From Cryptomeria japonica (taxonomy: Eukaryota; Streptophyta; Pinopsida; Cupressales; Cupressaceae): a stretch of 64,000 nt of DNA. Location: positions 468,443,400 to 468,507,399 of the forward strand of contig NC_081406.1 in assembly GCF_030272615.1 (NCBI RefSeq), in the 5' to 3' direction. Position 1 is the stretch's first letter, and each line of letters opens with the position of its first letter. Made by a program: the position numbers and the translations under genes. Below, in pieces: positions 1 to 11,926 of the stretch. Below the pieces are notes generated by a model. It was given only the letters and a program-made list of their open reading frames with translations. It was not told where the DNA came from and made no database searches.

Positions 1-1298
1 ATCAATAGTAGGGCATAACCCCTATAGGTTGGGAGCCTTGTATAATTATTGAGTTGAAAGTGTTGCATGTATGGCCACACAAGTGGATGCCCTTACTGGC
101 ACCTTTTTTTTTTACAAAGCCAAAATCCTTCTAGTTGCTGGGATAGGAGGTCGAACCTCTGGAGCGGCCCACACACATACAGTTCTTAGCAGAGGTACAA
201 AGTTTGCCACGAGGAGTTTTCATGGGGACTAGTACTTGGTTGCCTTGGAGAAGTGAGTGTCAAGGGTGGAGCTAGTGGGGTCAAGCACCTAAGTATCCTC
301 TTTGAATAGCGTATCCTCAAGGGAAACCCCATGTGGGATCAACAAGTATTGTCCTGGCCAACCATAAGAATTGTGCTTGTCTTCTTTTAAACATTCAAAC
401 ATTCAAGGCCAACCATCAAAAATTGTGTCTTTTGTCTCTTAAAGTGTATGAAAAACATTTTTACATCAAACAACACACTTTCTTTTGAGTCATTTTGAGT
501 CTAAACACTTGCAAACAGAGAGTCCTCATCAACATTGTGTCCTCTTGTCATGAAAAAATGGTCAAAGATTCAGATTTGGTCATAACAAAAATGTCACAAA
601 TTGGAAAAATTGCACTCGGGCTTTATAAATGTGTCTGTGTTTGATAGAAATACATATGTATACTTTAACCGTACCTGTGTAGGACAGCAACACGTTCGTG
701 TCATCGTGCAAACTATATATTCACAAGATTCTCAGAATCACGCTTGTACAATATCTAGTCAAGTTTGTCTTTAATAATTGTGTGTGTGAAGGATGCATGC
801 ACACATGTGTTCAATATTGAGAAAACTTACAATCCAATGAACAAGAGCAATCAGTTTCAGAACTCTTGAGATTCCTGGATTATTTCTCCAAGTTTTCATC
901 TACCATTCAACCTCTTTTTGGGTCTCACAGAGTTCATCACTACTTTACACCTTGAATTACATTCACATTTTTCTAAACTTGAGTCAAAAGGTCACTTGCT
1001 TGTCCCCATCTTACTTTTTCAGCACAATACATACAACAACATTTTGCTAAGTGGTCCCTCATCAAGGTCTATCACCTTTGGGTCTCATTTGGTCTTACTT
1101 GGAGTCAAGGTCAGCTTACTTCATCAAGAGATCTATCATCTCTTTGGAATTCACACCTACTCTACTACATACATACTTGGTCTTACACTTTGACATAGCA
1201 TATACACCTCAGATTCATTTACATTCCATCCAACTCTTGGTCTTCCATACTATTTCAATTTTCATCTAGTCTCACACATCTTGGTCAAGACCTAGTTC
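1..1298 (+). other. Upstream (LTR/leader-like) region of gypsy element A, non-coding
   Basis: No credible protein is encoded here; the short open frames near 918-1490 have no family character. The stretch lies directly upstream of a decayed Ty3/gypsy gag that starts with an ATG at 1299, so it probably holds the 5' LTR and leader of that element. I could not find a matching LTR elsewhere in the window, nor a clear primer binding site, so the LTR edges are not set. The assignment rests on position only. Confidence 0.35.
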
Positions 1299-2836
1299 AT
1301 GGTTGAAACCCATTCCCAAAAATCTAGAATGGAAGCTAAAGAGGCTCAAGACTCTGCAAATATGAGTGGCTATGAGTACGATAATAATATCTTTTTCAAT
1401 TCTGACCATACCACATTCCCTGACATGGACATCTATAGAAACATTTAGAATATTGAGAACACGGATAATACAAACAATCATGATGCACAAGATGACAATA
1501 TGGATAACACTTCAGTACACTCATCGGAGGTCGAAGATGCAATCATGGATCCTCATTTCAACAAGATGATACAAGAAATCATGAGAAGAGAGATAATATT
1601 TCCTACAAGTGATGGCACAAAGTGGAGCTAAGATACCTCATGATTTTGGCATGTCCCAAATAATAGAAAATTGACCTACTCAAGAAAATTAAGTCAACAT
1701 GGATCAAGGAGACCTAATAGTCGAGGTAATAGAAGATCATGTCTCGTGCTTGAGTCACCATCATCCTTATTTTAAAAATCCAAGATTTCAAATACACATG
1801 GTCAAGCTTATGATACTCAAGAAAGAACATCTCATGAACAATTCTATCTACGCAGACCCTTATGGAAATCTTATGTGGATAAATACATCCAACCACACAC
1901 CAATACTAAGGACCAAACACAAAGAACTTGGATACCCAAAGGAATGCTCAAAATTTGGATACAAGAAAACCCCATGTCAAATTTGGGGGCAATACACAAG
2001 AGAAAAATCATGATATGCCTTATGACCCTATATCGGGTGGTCCCTACATTCATTATCATTATAGACCCCCTCCATATGAACATGTTTACGATCAATACCA
2101 TCCATACATGCATTATCCTCCTCCTCCACCCAGTGGATCAGGCATGGGATATGGTCCAAGAATTTAGACTCCAGCAAAAAACAATTTGGAACAACAGATC
2201 AAGGACTTACAAAAGAAGATGGAGGACATCAATACACCAAAACCAGCTTACACAATGAGAGATATATGCCCCTATCCATTTGATAGAAAAATTCCAATGC
2301 TTCCATTTCCTACACACTTTGTAACACCAAACTTTGAAAAGTACAGAGGCAAAGGGGACCCTAAGGCACATATAAGACAATTTTTCATAGCTTGCATTGA
2401 GGTAGCAATAGAAGAAACATACTTGATGAGATTGTTTCCACAAAGCTTAGGTGAACAATCTATGGAATGGTTCTCCCAACTTTCACCTAGAATTAAGTCA
2501 TGGGGTGACTTAGCAGAGGCATTTATCCAACATTTCTCATATAACATAGAGACAAATATATCAGTTGCCACTTTCTGTAATACCAAACACAAAGTAGGGG
2601 AGTCCTTTTCATCATTCTTACAAAGATGGAGGAATTTAGCTAGCAAATGCTCTTGCAAAATTCCAGAAAAACAATTCGTAGAGATGTTTACACAAAATGT
2701 CAATAGAGAAAGTGGTTATGACTTGTGGAAAGCTTGTTTGTCCACTTTTAAGGAAGTCATTGAGATAGGCTTAACAACAGAGAAGTTCTTAATTGAGAAA
2801 GGTATCATCAAGATATTTTTAAAAAATAAAGAATAG
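1299..2836 (+). pseudogene. gag: Ty3/gypsy gag, element A (broken)
   Basis: This is the capsid-type gag of a plant Ty3/gypsy element. The N-terminal part starts at ATG 1299 (MVETHSQKSRMEAKEAQ) and is acidic and Asn/Asp-rich; a TAG at 1447 and later frame changes break it. A Pro/Tyr-rich spacer (YRPPPYEHVYDQYHPYMHY, about 2064-2120) follows in another frame. The best-preserved block, 2186-2836 (216 codons), begins with a short coiled coil (LEQQIKDLQKKMEDI) and carries a retrotransposon gag domain: PNFEKYRGKGDPKAHIRQF, then WFSQLSPRIKSWGDLAEAFIQ, then ESFSSFLQRWRNLA. Near-copies of the spacer and coil occur at 13851-14277 and 14390-14760. Several stops and frameshifts make it non-functional. 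The gypsy assignment is firm; the clade is not known. Confidence 0.85.
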
Positions 2837-4003
2837 TTTATAGGAAAATACAAGCCATGATTTTGGAACAAGAAAAAGAACACAGTAAATGATGGCGTTG
2901 TTGATGCTAACACAGTGAGACCAAAAACCACTCTTTTAGGACCAAGTTCTTCTACAAACAACCAAGTAAATACACAAGGAACTTCAAAACCATGAAGGAA
3001 ATACACCCCATTGGGAGAACCACTTGAGTCAGCTTTTAGGAATCTAGTAGAAAACAAGCTAATAAAAATTCTAGACAATCCTCTATATGAACCAAAATTC
3101 AAACCAAATTGGTGGAATGACGATGAGTACTACGAATATCACAACAGAAAGGGACATAAAATAGGAAATTGCCATCGCTTGAAGAACATTATTAAGGATC
3201 TTATTGATAGAGGTGACATTGAGATTAATGGACATACATCCAATCAAGAACATGAAATGTTTAAGGAACCATTCCCTAAACATGACAAGGGAAAAGCCAA
3301 AGCCATAGATAATCAAGCCAACTATACCAAACTGTCCTATGACTATGATTCAACCATTAACTACATTTCATTAGACAACCATGTTTCTACTATTATCATA
3401 AAGGACAAAACGCCTAGAAGTTCTACCCAAAGAACCAAAGTTGTCCTAAAAGTAATTGTACCTTCTTCTGAATCCACCTATAAATGTAATGTCACAACTC
3501 GTCAAGGTAAGGTCACCCTACAAGGTGCTCCAGCTAAAACCACCACTTCGTCTTTGGCCAAACCTGAGTACAACCTAGTAGAACAGTTTGGGAAGACACC
3601 CGCGCTTATCTCAATCCTTGAACTATTACGTATCTCTCCTTCACATAAAGCCATACTTGACAAAGTCCTAAGAGAAACTTATGTACCCACTGATCTAAGC
3701 ATGGACCAGTTTCAAGCCATGGTGGGATACCATTTCATTCCACATACCCTCACATTTACAAAATCTGATGAGGCATTCGTAACCTAGCCTCATAATGCAC
3801 CTCTACATATTGAAGCCTTTATCTCTTAGAGTTGGGCTAGTAACTAACGATGTGGTTTGTCAAGTCCTTGATCTAGATCTCACATACAATACAATCTTGG
3901 GACACCCATGGATTCACAATATGAGATTTGTTCCCTCAACATATTATTAATGTATCAAATTCCCATACAATGGAGTTGAAGTGACCATCAAAGGCAGCCT
4001 AAA
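2837..4003 (+). pseudogene. Gypsy element A, gag C-terminus and protease remnant
   Basis: The open part, 3011-3787 (258 codons), has a degenerate zinc-knuckle-like motif (YYEYHNRKGHKIGNCHRLK) near its start, typical of this gypsy family just before protease, followed by a Lys-rich linker. Beyond the stop at 3787 the family similarity continues (DVVCQVLDLDLTYN, about 3850-3890). Compared with the sister copy at 37320-37560, about 200 bp are missing near 3830-3848, and the missing part includes the protease catalytic segment (LIDGGAGLN in the sister). The element is then cut at 4003 by the insertion at 4004-8506. I see gag and protease relatedness directly; loss of function is inferred from the deletion and stops. 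Confidence 0.75.
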
Positions 4004-7000
4004 TGTAATGCCCCGCCAGGAAACCCCTAAGGGTTTAAGTTAAAAACACTCAAATAGAGTGTAAATATTTTTTTTTTATAATAATAGCTAAGAGTATTAC
4101 TGATAAGTTACAACCTCAAGATAACTAGAGTTAACAAAGACTTAGATAGCACAACAGAAGGCTAAATGATCCTAAGGAGTTTCCCAACGCGATTACATAA
4201 CCTTACACCTAACTCAACTTGCGACAATTGATCCAATAAGCTAGATATCTTAATTATGAGATAATGCTTAAGACATGGATATATATATATGTTCGATAAA
4301 TTGACATCTTAGAATTTCAGGAAGCATTCATTTATTTTGGGTGGTTAGGAGGCCATTGTGAGGTTATTTACTCAATGCACTTTAATTCATAATTTCATTA
4401 AGAGGCCTCCCAAGAGGTTCAATGCGACTAATATCACGAAGTTCATTCATTTGGGTTTAAGGTAACCTCCCACAATTGTTATCATCCTTTATAATTAAAA
4501 GTATGGTTAATAAGATGTGATTTGTTCATTAAGGATTAAACTTCCATTAATAGAGTGAGGTTCCATCATTTGAATTCAAGCAAAACCAACTAATGAGTCA
4601 TAGTTATTTTAAGGAGGATAGAGTGCAAGTGGCCATAGAGTTCATTCATCGAAGTTTTAATAATGCTAATAGATGGACTAAATTCATTAAGGTGAAAATG
4701 TATTAGGAACACATGAGCTATTCCTTTAAATTAAAATATAGTTAGCAAGATGATATTCAACATTATAGGATCAAAATACATGTTCATAGTGACGTTCTTC
4801 CATTAGGATTAGAATATAACTATTTTATTGCATGTCACTCCTTTTAGTTAAATGAAGTTAATATGAAAAGATACATTCACTAAGATTAAGATATAAACAA
4901 CTATACAAATACTACCCATTTTAGTTCAATTTTAGCAATCATAAGGGATTCTTTTAATAGGGTTATAATTATGGATAAATAGTTGAATTCACCCAATTTT
5001 CTAGTTAAATTTGATAGGGGTTATTTGTAAAGATTAAAACGTAAAATAACTAAACAAATTCATCCAATATAGTGTAACATAATTAACATGGTGTTACTCA
5101 TTTACCAAGATAAAAAGGTAAATACCTATATGGCATTCACCCTTTAGATTTCAATCTAGGAATTATAACATTAATTCTAACTTTGTTTTCCATTCACATT
5201 CGTTCAATTTACATGCTTAATAACAAGTTAATTCCAATGATGTAACCCAGCAAGATTCTTCCCACTATTACTACTTTTAATTAACATTATCCAAATACTT
5301 TTCCCTTAATCCTAATTACAATCTTTTATGAACCTGATTACTACATTTGTCAAGATGGATAATTTTGTGCACTTAGATTTAAATTCGTTAATTTCCCATC
5401 GTACACTTTACAAGATAACAACCATACATGATAACCTAAAGCATGAAACAAAGGAAGCTAAAACATTGCATAACACAGATATGATCTCGGAGTTCACCCC
5501 TAAAGGGCTACATCTCCGAATCTGCTCAACTACAAGACCCCTTTGGTATTATATCATTAGGAATACATAATTTATAAGTCTTTTACATTTTTGCCTCTTA
5601 GACGAACACAACCAATATACAATAGACACTTCGGCTGGAATTTACATAATGATCCCTTCTAAAGCGGATCCAACTGAACACTTCAAGCAATTACAGTTTC
5701 AAATGACGGATGCTACTCTATCTAGGGACATAACCGGCCATGACTAACTCAAGTAAACAGATGACAGAGTCCAAAACATACCTAGAAAAGCCTTGCCAGT
5801 ACTTAACACAAGCGAGAAAACATAAAATAAATTTGCCATATTTTCCATTATCTATTTCACATCATCGGGGAAGAAATAACTAAACTATTTGTTTTACTAA
5901 AAGAAGGTATCATCTTCTTTCGAACTTCAAATCAACACATTATTAAGTTTTTGATGATCTTGTTAGCATATCAGTTGAGTTTTTTTTTTTTCAAAATTCC
6001 CAAGATGAACTTAAAATACTTTAACATTTCGATTCCTATTTCTAAGTTCTCAGAATGCTCAGATAAAATCACTATGTGTTATCAGAATACAGTATTAAAT
6101 TAATGATCACCAGTTATTAATTTACTATTCAATATATTTATACAAATTTCCTTAAAAACTATATATATTAAAAAAAAAAATTGTTTACTAACGTTCGAAT
6201 TCCAAATTAATTATTTATCAACACATATAATGACTTTCACATTAAATAAGTGCATTAATAAAATAATTTAACTATTAACAAAAGAAAACATATTTAAAAA
6301 GGAACACTATCATAAAAACCATTTTTTTGATTTGATTTGATTTTATTGTATTATTATGTTTTTTTTTTTTTTTAAACTAATAAAAAAAAAAAACTAAAAA
6401 AAACTAAAAATTAAAATAAAGTAAATTGGAAGGGGCATTGTGGGCCCCACCTTCCAACACGGAAGAGGCAGAAGTCCCGCAGCTCCCACACAGCCCTGTT
6501 GTGGCACAGGGTTTCCCCCTACGGCCACTATGCACGCAGGGTTTCCCTGCGGCCACTATGGTCGCAGGTTTTACCCTGCGGCCACAGTGAATGCAGGGTT
6601 CCCTGCGGCCGCTGTGGACATAGGGGATTCCCTGCGGAGCCACGAGGTATGAGAGAAATGAGGGAGGGGGCGGCGGCGCGAGTCGAGCTTCGGTTCCTCC
6701 GCCCGCCAAACCCTAACCCCCAAAATACATAAATTTTTTTTTGTATAAAAATTTCTTATACAGCCTAGTTTCGACCCAAGCAAATTTTTTTATTTATTTA
6801 TTTTCTTTAAAATCACAAAATGAAATAACTAAACTCACATAAATCCTCCATTAATCCATTTATGATAGGCACAACCATTTTTTGTCCTTTTTTTTTTTTT
6901 TTTCCAGAATGTTTAAACCAAGAATGGGGAAGATTTTCTCCTTTCAAAATGTCCAAGAAACCATGACAAACTTTGAATCCAAGAACAACCAAGCTATTCA

Positions 7001-8506
7001 AAAAACTGAAGCTAAATCTTAAAGACATTCATGGGCATTATCATTTCTTTTTCCAGCATTTCATGGAGAACATTCCATCACAAAAACCTTTTTTTTTAAT
7101 TCAACAATAAATAAAAGGGTAGATTGGAATCCTACCTCCAAACGCATTCCGGGAAGAGTTTTGATGAAGAGCTCCACCTGCAACTCAAAGCAAATCTCCC
7201 ATTTTTCCAATATTTCCCCCCATCTCCATTTTTTTTCCCAAAAAACTCTCAAGAAAGAACCCCCCCAAAAATATTCAAAAACTAGGTTAAATGAGAAACC
7301 TCCTTTTTTGCCCTAATTTTCAATTTCGAATTTAGGCATTTATTTTTTTAAAATAAAAGAAAATGAAAAATGGAAATCATTCCTTTCCATTATTCAATAC
7401 TTCTTATTCGTTTTTCTTATTAAAATTAAAAAGCTTCCATTTCTTATTTAATTCTAATTTTAATCTCTCAATATCAATTTAGGCCTACATTTATATTTTG
7501 AACTGTTAACAAGGGTGAGGTATTTAAATTAATTTAAATTTCAAAAATGAATCCTTTATACTATATCAATTTTGCAAGTAAAAAGAATAATTTCCTTTTA
7601 AATAATAAAATCTACCCTTTCTATTCCAAAATGCGAAAATGATAAATTTATTTCTATTTCCCAAATGACTTTAAGTCTTTCCTTTCTAAAAATGCATAAC
7701 TAATTGAATTTCGTTATTATTAAAATTAACTATTAAACTAACTCGCTATAACATAATAAAGCGACCTTTTTAAATAAATGACTAATCTCATGAAGGAGAT
7801 CTATTTATTCTAATTTTCTCAACCACAAATGCGTAAATGAGCACATTAATCCAAGTTAAATACCTTAAGCTTGCTACAATAATAATTAAAGCAATCTCTT
7901 TAAATTAACGATTAATCGCATAAAAGAAAACTACCTATTTTAAATTTCTAAATTACAAATGCGCACATCCACACATTAAATTGAAATGAATATTTGGGAT
8001 AACAAACTCCACTTACCCCGCACATGGCATGCAAATTGAGGAAGTCCACCAAATCACATGACACGCAACCCAATGAAAAGAAAGCCCCACAAACCACACA
8101 CGACGCTTACCTGACAATGGCTATGGAAAGATGAGAGTTTTATGACCCCCAAATCCGAATTTTGAGGATGGAGGAGGTATACACAACCCTGCAAATCCCA
8201 AGGAAGATGAACCTCGCCCTAGGCAGTGTTGTACCTGCAATCTCCTACACCCATGAATTCATGCAAGCATACATATACATATACATATTCAATGAGGGCT
8301 TTAGCTCGAGATTTATCACAAGAGTTAGGAAACAATTACATTTACACAAGAATAGATGCAAGAGCACAATAATAGGTATGCACGATTATTTATATTATCT
8401 AAACTACACATTGCACCACGGTTAACCTACCATTCAAGAATGCAACATAGGAAGTCAGCCAAGGTCAAACGGGTTTTACAAGTCCGACTAGGGTAGGGAC
8501 ATTACA
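4004..8506. mobile_element. 4.5 kb non-coding insertion, probable giant solo LTR
   Basis: The segment begins TGTAATGCCCCGCC and ends GGGACATTACA, so it has the TG...CA ends and short inverted termini (TGTAATG/CATTACA) of an LTR. It is flanked by CTAAA (3999-4003) and CTGAA (8507-8511), a 5-bp target duplication with one change. It interrupts gypsy A, whose sequence continues on the right as judged by the sister copy at 37680-37900. I see no gag or pol motif on either strand and no second copy of the termini inside, so it is not an LTR-internal-LTR unit. The simplest reading is a single very long LTR left after LTR-LTR recombination. A non-autonomous element with degraded internal LTRs is the alternative. 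It is AT-rich except for a GC-rich block at about 6440-6720. Confidence 0.7.
6511..6637. repeat. GC-rich minisatellite, about 28-bp unit
   Basis: About four and a half degenerate units of 27-30 bp lie at 6511-6540, 6541-6568, 6569-6597, 6598-6624 and a partial at 6625-6637. Each holds a CCCTGCGGCC-like core followed by a GCAGG-like end. The block is CpG-rich inside a strongly AT-rich element. The open frames that cross it arise from the repeat and are not treated as genes. Confidence 0.75.
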
Positions 8507-8511
8507 CTGAA

Positions 8512-9028
8512 TCTGTTCATATATTGCAACAACCTGCAAAATTTGCGACATAGATCAGAAATAACAATACTAGTCAATCGAGAGGCTATTCCTTGATCAA
8601 CATATGTGGATCCAGAATCCTTGATAGCTTCAACATCCAAACAAACAGAGCTCAAAGAAAAGTTCAAGATTAAAGATATGGGATGTGGTGAGTATATCTT
8701 TCATGTTGATCAACTCCCATTGTTTCCTAAGGAATTTGGTCGACATGAAAAACCTACAAACAATTTGCAATGCCAAGGAATTGTGTGTGAGCCACCTAGC
8801 ATTGTGACTACTAAGTCTGAATGCAAATCTCCTCTAGTGGTGCAAGAAGCTCTTGATATCAATAGTCCTAAGAGTGGTTCCAACGAGGAATCTATTGAGT
8901 GTATCATCATCCCTCTTGATAACTCAAATAGCCTTACCATTTCATCCATTCATTCCATTTCCACTTATCTCCCAGTGTTGGATCAACAACAATCACAAAA
9001 GCCCATACTCATTGGGGATCAAAAATGA
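8512..9028 (+). pseudogene. Gypsy element A, continuation after the 4.5 kb insertion
   Basis: This resumes the gypsy A reading at the point where the sister copy (37690-37900) continues, with shared stretches such as STYVDPESL and GCGEYIFH. The open frame 8606-9028 (140 codons) has no catalytic motif I recognise. It corresponds to the variable region between protease and reverse transcriptase in this family. No reverse transcriptase follows, so most of pol has been deleted. Confidence 0.65.
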
Positions 9029-9495
9029 AGTTATGAAAAGAAAAATCTAAAATTCAAAAATAAAGGAAAGTCGTCTAGTCCAAATCAAAATCAAAAGCTA
9101 TTGGACTCTACAAAAATCAAGGTCAAGGATAAAAATCCTATGAAAGAAAAAGAGCAAGAGATGATCTCCCCTAATATCAAAATAAATGGGGGCAAAATTT
9201 CTACAATTTCAAGTCAAAAATAATACTTGTTGATCCTAAGTCTCCATCATGCCATCCTACTTTCACTTCTTTTCACAATCATAAGCCTTCATAACTCATC
9301 CACTTGCTCCACACATCCATTCCCTTTTGGCAATACATCATGTCAATAGACCTTTAATGGAACTTCCTTGAAGGAATTTGTTGTCAGGGATGCCCAAAAT
9401 TCTTTAGGTGACACACATATGGGCGTGTGTAGTCCACATGCTAGTAATTCTCTCAGTTACTTTACAAAAGAAGACAGTCACTCAAGCTACACATC
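9029..9495 (+). other. Degenerate gypsy A sequence, pol mostly deleted
   Basis: No open frame of note. Lys-rich fragments continue to about 9230, and from about 9490 integrase C-terminal sequence is readable. A full-length element would have some 3 kb of reverse transcriptase, RNase H and integrase between these points, so this stretch holds an internal deletion. I cannot place the breakpoint exactly. Confidence 0.5.
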
Positions 9496-9745
9496 ATTCA
9501 TTTAAGGAACAATGTAGTTACAATTAAAAGGTAAAGCATCACACATTTGAGGTAGGTGACTTAGTTCTCAAGTAGAATCTAAGAAATCAACAGGACCGAG
9601 AGAAAAAAGGAAAATTTGAATCCAATTGGCTTGGTCATTATGTCATCACAATAGTCTACGGATTAGGTGCATATCAACTTTTGACCCCAAATGGACAACC
9701 TTTGGAAGATCCGATCAACAACATGCATCTTCACAGGTTTTACAC
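9496..9745 (+). pseudogene. Gypsy integrase C-terminal tail (fragment)
   Basis: Read in frame, this gives FEVGDLVLK, then NLRNQQDREKKGKFESNWLG, then GAYQLLTPNGQPLEDPINNM and HLHRFYT. That is the GPY/F-type C-terminal module of a plant Ty3/gypsy integrase. A TAG replaces one codon (about 9573). The catalytic DDE core is absent. It sits at the expected 3' end of element A pol. The assignment is strong because the order of motifs is characteristic. Confidence 0.8.
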
Positions 9746-10683
9746 ATAACTCTTCAGAGTATCCCAATTAAAAGATACAAAAAAAACCAAAAGCATCAAA
9801 AATACAAAAGAAATTAAAAAAATATCAACAATACAAAAAAAAAAAATATATATATCAAAAATACAAAAAAATTAAAAAATGATCAAAAATACAAAAAAAT
9901 CATAAAAAATAAAAAATCGTTACTTGGTGAAAACCTAGCAAATAGGAGCCTTGTGAGACAAAAAAATCCAAACAAAATAAAGAAATAAATTCGTCCAACG
10001 GTGAAAACCACTTCGGTGGCACCCTGGGCAAGTACCATGGTGAAAACCGGGTTACTAACACCATGTGTAGAGACATTGCTCCTCCCTCCTTTAGGATTCA
10101 ATCGCATCCCTTCACTTTGCATACACTCACAAAGTATCCATCCATAATAAACTTACCCATTCCCATCATGACTTGTTATTGATCTACCTAAGATTGCTTA
10201 GCCATTCATAATAATCCATTCCTTTCACCCTTATGCATCCATAATAAACTTACCCATTCCCATCATGGCTTGTTATTGATCTACCTTATATTGGTTAGCC
10301 ATTCATAATAATAATTCATTTTCACCTCTATTCATCCATAATAAATCAGCTACTATTTGTGGCTAGGGCAAATCCTAAGTCTAGTGATGGGTGTGGAACT
10401 AAGAGCATCACACATTCCGAGGAGTAGAGTTTCTTCCAGTTTTCTTTAGTCTATCTGTGCCCAATCCACAATAAATAAACACTTACATCATGGATCTGCA
10501 ATAAAGTTTTGTCTTCTCCATTTTGATCAGTTTCAAATGAGATGTAAATAGCAGCAATGGGCTTCAACAAATCAAATCTTTCAAGAGACAACATTATGGT
10601 TCAGTACTATCTATCCTTTTTATGAAAGTAAACATTGTGACCAAAATCAAATAGACTTATACAAGTGACAAGAGACACTAAAC
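9746..10683 (+). other. Post-integrase, A-rich, non-coding tail of gypsy A
   Basis: An A-rich low-complexity run (9775-9945, with many CAAAAATAC-like units) follows the integrase tail. After it comes unique-looking non-coding DNA, and a 97-bp tandem repeat lies at 10139-10347. I see no protein here. The region probably includes the 3' untranslated part of the element and perhaps the start of its 3' LTR, but no LTR edge could be set. Confidence 0.4.
10139..10347. repeat. 97-bp tandem repeat, about 2.1 copies
   Basis: Copies start at 10139, 10236 and 10333 with CATCCATAATAAA; the first two are full 97-bp units that differ at several positions, and the third is cut short. The exact spacing (97 and 97) supports a true tandem duplication. 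Confidence 0.8.
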
Positions 10684-11060
10684 GTGAGGACTGTAGAGGA
10701 TGTTGGTGTCGAGTCTTGTTTTCTTTTGACTTTATCTTTTGGTAACATGTTTTTTAGCTTTTTTGGGATGTCTCTGACTAGAGGTTCTATCTCTAGGATG
10801 TCTTTGACTAGAAAGGTGAGGATGGGATATGTTCACCTATTTTTTTGTTGTCTATGGATTGTCTCTTAGTAATGTATGACTTTTCCAAGGATATGAGGAC
10901 ACTGTGAGTCTAGTATGAACTGGGGCATTCCTTGTTTGTGACTATTTGATCTCCATGCAAATGGGTACAATGACTTTCAGGGTCGAACCTATACCTCGAT
11001 TGTCACAACCTATTTGCCATAATAAAGATCAATGATGATAAAGCACAAGAATATTTTTCA
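10684..11060 (-). repeat. Dispersed repeat R1, minus copy
   Basis: Read on the minus strand this matches 13620-13850 on the plus strand (GAATGCCCCAGTTCATACTA, then GTGTCCTCATATCCTT). Its other end matches a diverged plus copy near 51225-51300 (CTAGTCAGAGATATCC). A fourth, partial copy lies at 14283-14395. It is non-coding and is taken as part of the internal or untranslated region of an LTR element. Confidence 0.75.
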
Positions 11061-11926
11061 CTTCCATATCTTCTATCTTCCATCCCCCTTTCGTGATTGA
11101 CCTCCATCATCCTTCCAGATTTCATGTAGCCTGCTATCACATGACTAAGTAAAATGACATGCCAAAACTATTTGCATTTCATGTAGATTGCACCTACATT
11201 ACCACATATTAGTGTTTCATACATACATATAGATATCACAATTGTACTGTATTTTGCATATATCATTAGTTAGTATATGCATTCTCATATAAAACATAAA
11301 ATGCCAAAATAATAACACAACACATGTTAGCACATTTTATATTCTCATCATGTAAATAATTATTCACATTATCATATTCATCTGCATTTCATACATTCAC
11401 ATTTGTATAACATATAAAACATAAAAGAACAAAAAATATCGCATTTCATCATGTATATATATATGCATTCCTATCATAATTAAACATCATAGATACATGT
11501 ATCTTAAATGCATTCATATATCATAGAATCATAAATTTTATTAACACATATAAACATGCATCACATAGAAGCAACATCACATACGTACATATGCATATAG
11601 CTGTCGAAAGGATGAATCATCTCATATATATATCGAAAAAATCATAAGTGTCATGATTCAATGATGTAAAAATCATATGGCCACAATCACTCGAAGGTAT
11701 TTACATCATCATACAAAAATGGTACAAAAAATGATACTTAGGGATCCATTTAAGACTATGATAAACTCCCTCCCTCGGAGACAACTTACCTCGACGGAGT
11801 CTGAGCCCTGGAAATCACCACCCTAGAATCATCTCTCATGCCCCCTCTATCTGGTGGTGGTGGAGGACCCATGACCCCACCACTCGATTCCTGTCTCCTA
11901 TCTCTCCCTCCAATGGTCGTGCCAAA
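11061..11926 (-). pseudogene. C-terminal tail of a coiled-coil/Gly-Pro-rich ORF plus AT-rich 3' region
   Basis: On the minus strand, 11926 down to about 11780 encodes a tail with GGVMGPPPPPDRGG and SRAQTPSR. The same tail occurs on the plus strand at 38400-38540, where more of the ORF is preserved. The AT-rich sequence at 11061-11780 matches the 3' region at 38570-39000, including TTTACATGATGAGAAT. The function of this ORF is not recognised. Here only its last few tens of codons survive, and the LTR at 11927 cuts it. Confidence 0.6.

Noticed and set aside
918-1490. Small open frames upstream of gypsy A gag
   Set aside because: Short, overlapping on both strands, and without motif or codon character; more likely untranslated element DNA.
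6404-6783. Open frames across the GC-rich block (70-101 codons, both strands)
   Set aside because: They arise from a 28-bp repeat in GC-rich DNA, have repeat-derived composition and no family motif.
8162-8425. Possible small gene of 87 codons near the right end of the 4.5 kb element
   Set aside because: Low-complexity Tyr/Ile run from a TATACATATACA repeat, no homology signal, and inside an LTR-like element.
4004-8506. Full element with two LTRs (LARD type)
   Set aside because: I looked for a second copy of either terminus inside the segment and found none; a solo LTR is simpler. Computation could still reveal diverged internal LTRs.
10139-10347. CRISPR-like array
   Set aside because: The copies are contiguous 97-bp units with no unique spacers, in plant retroelement DNA.
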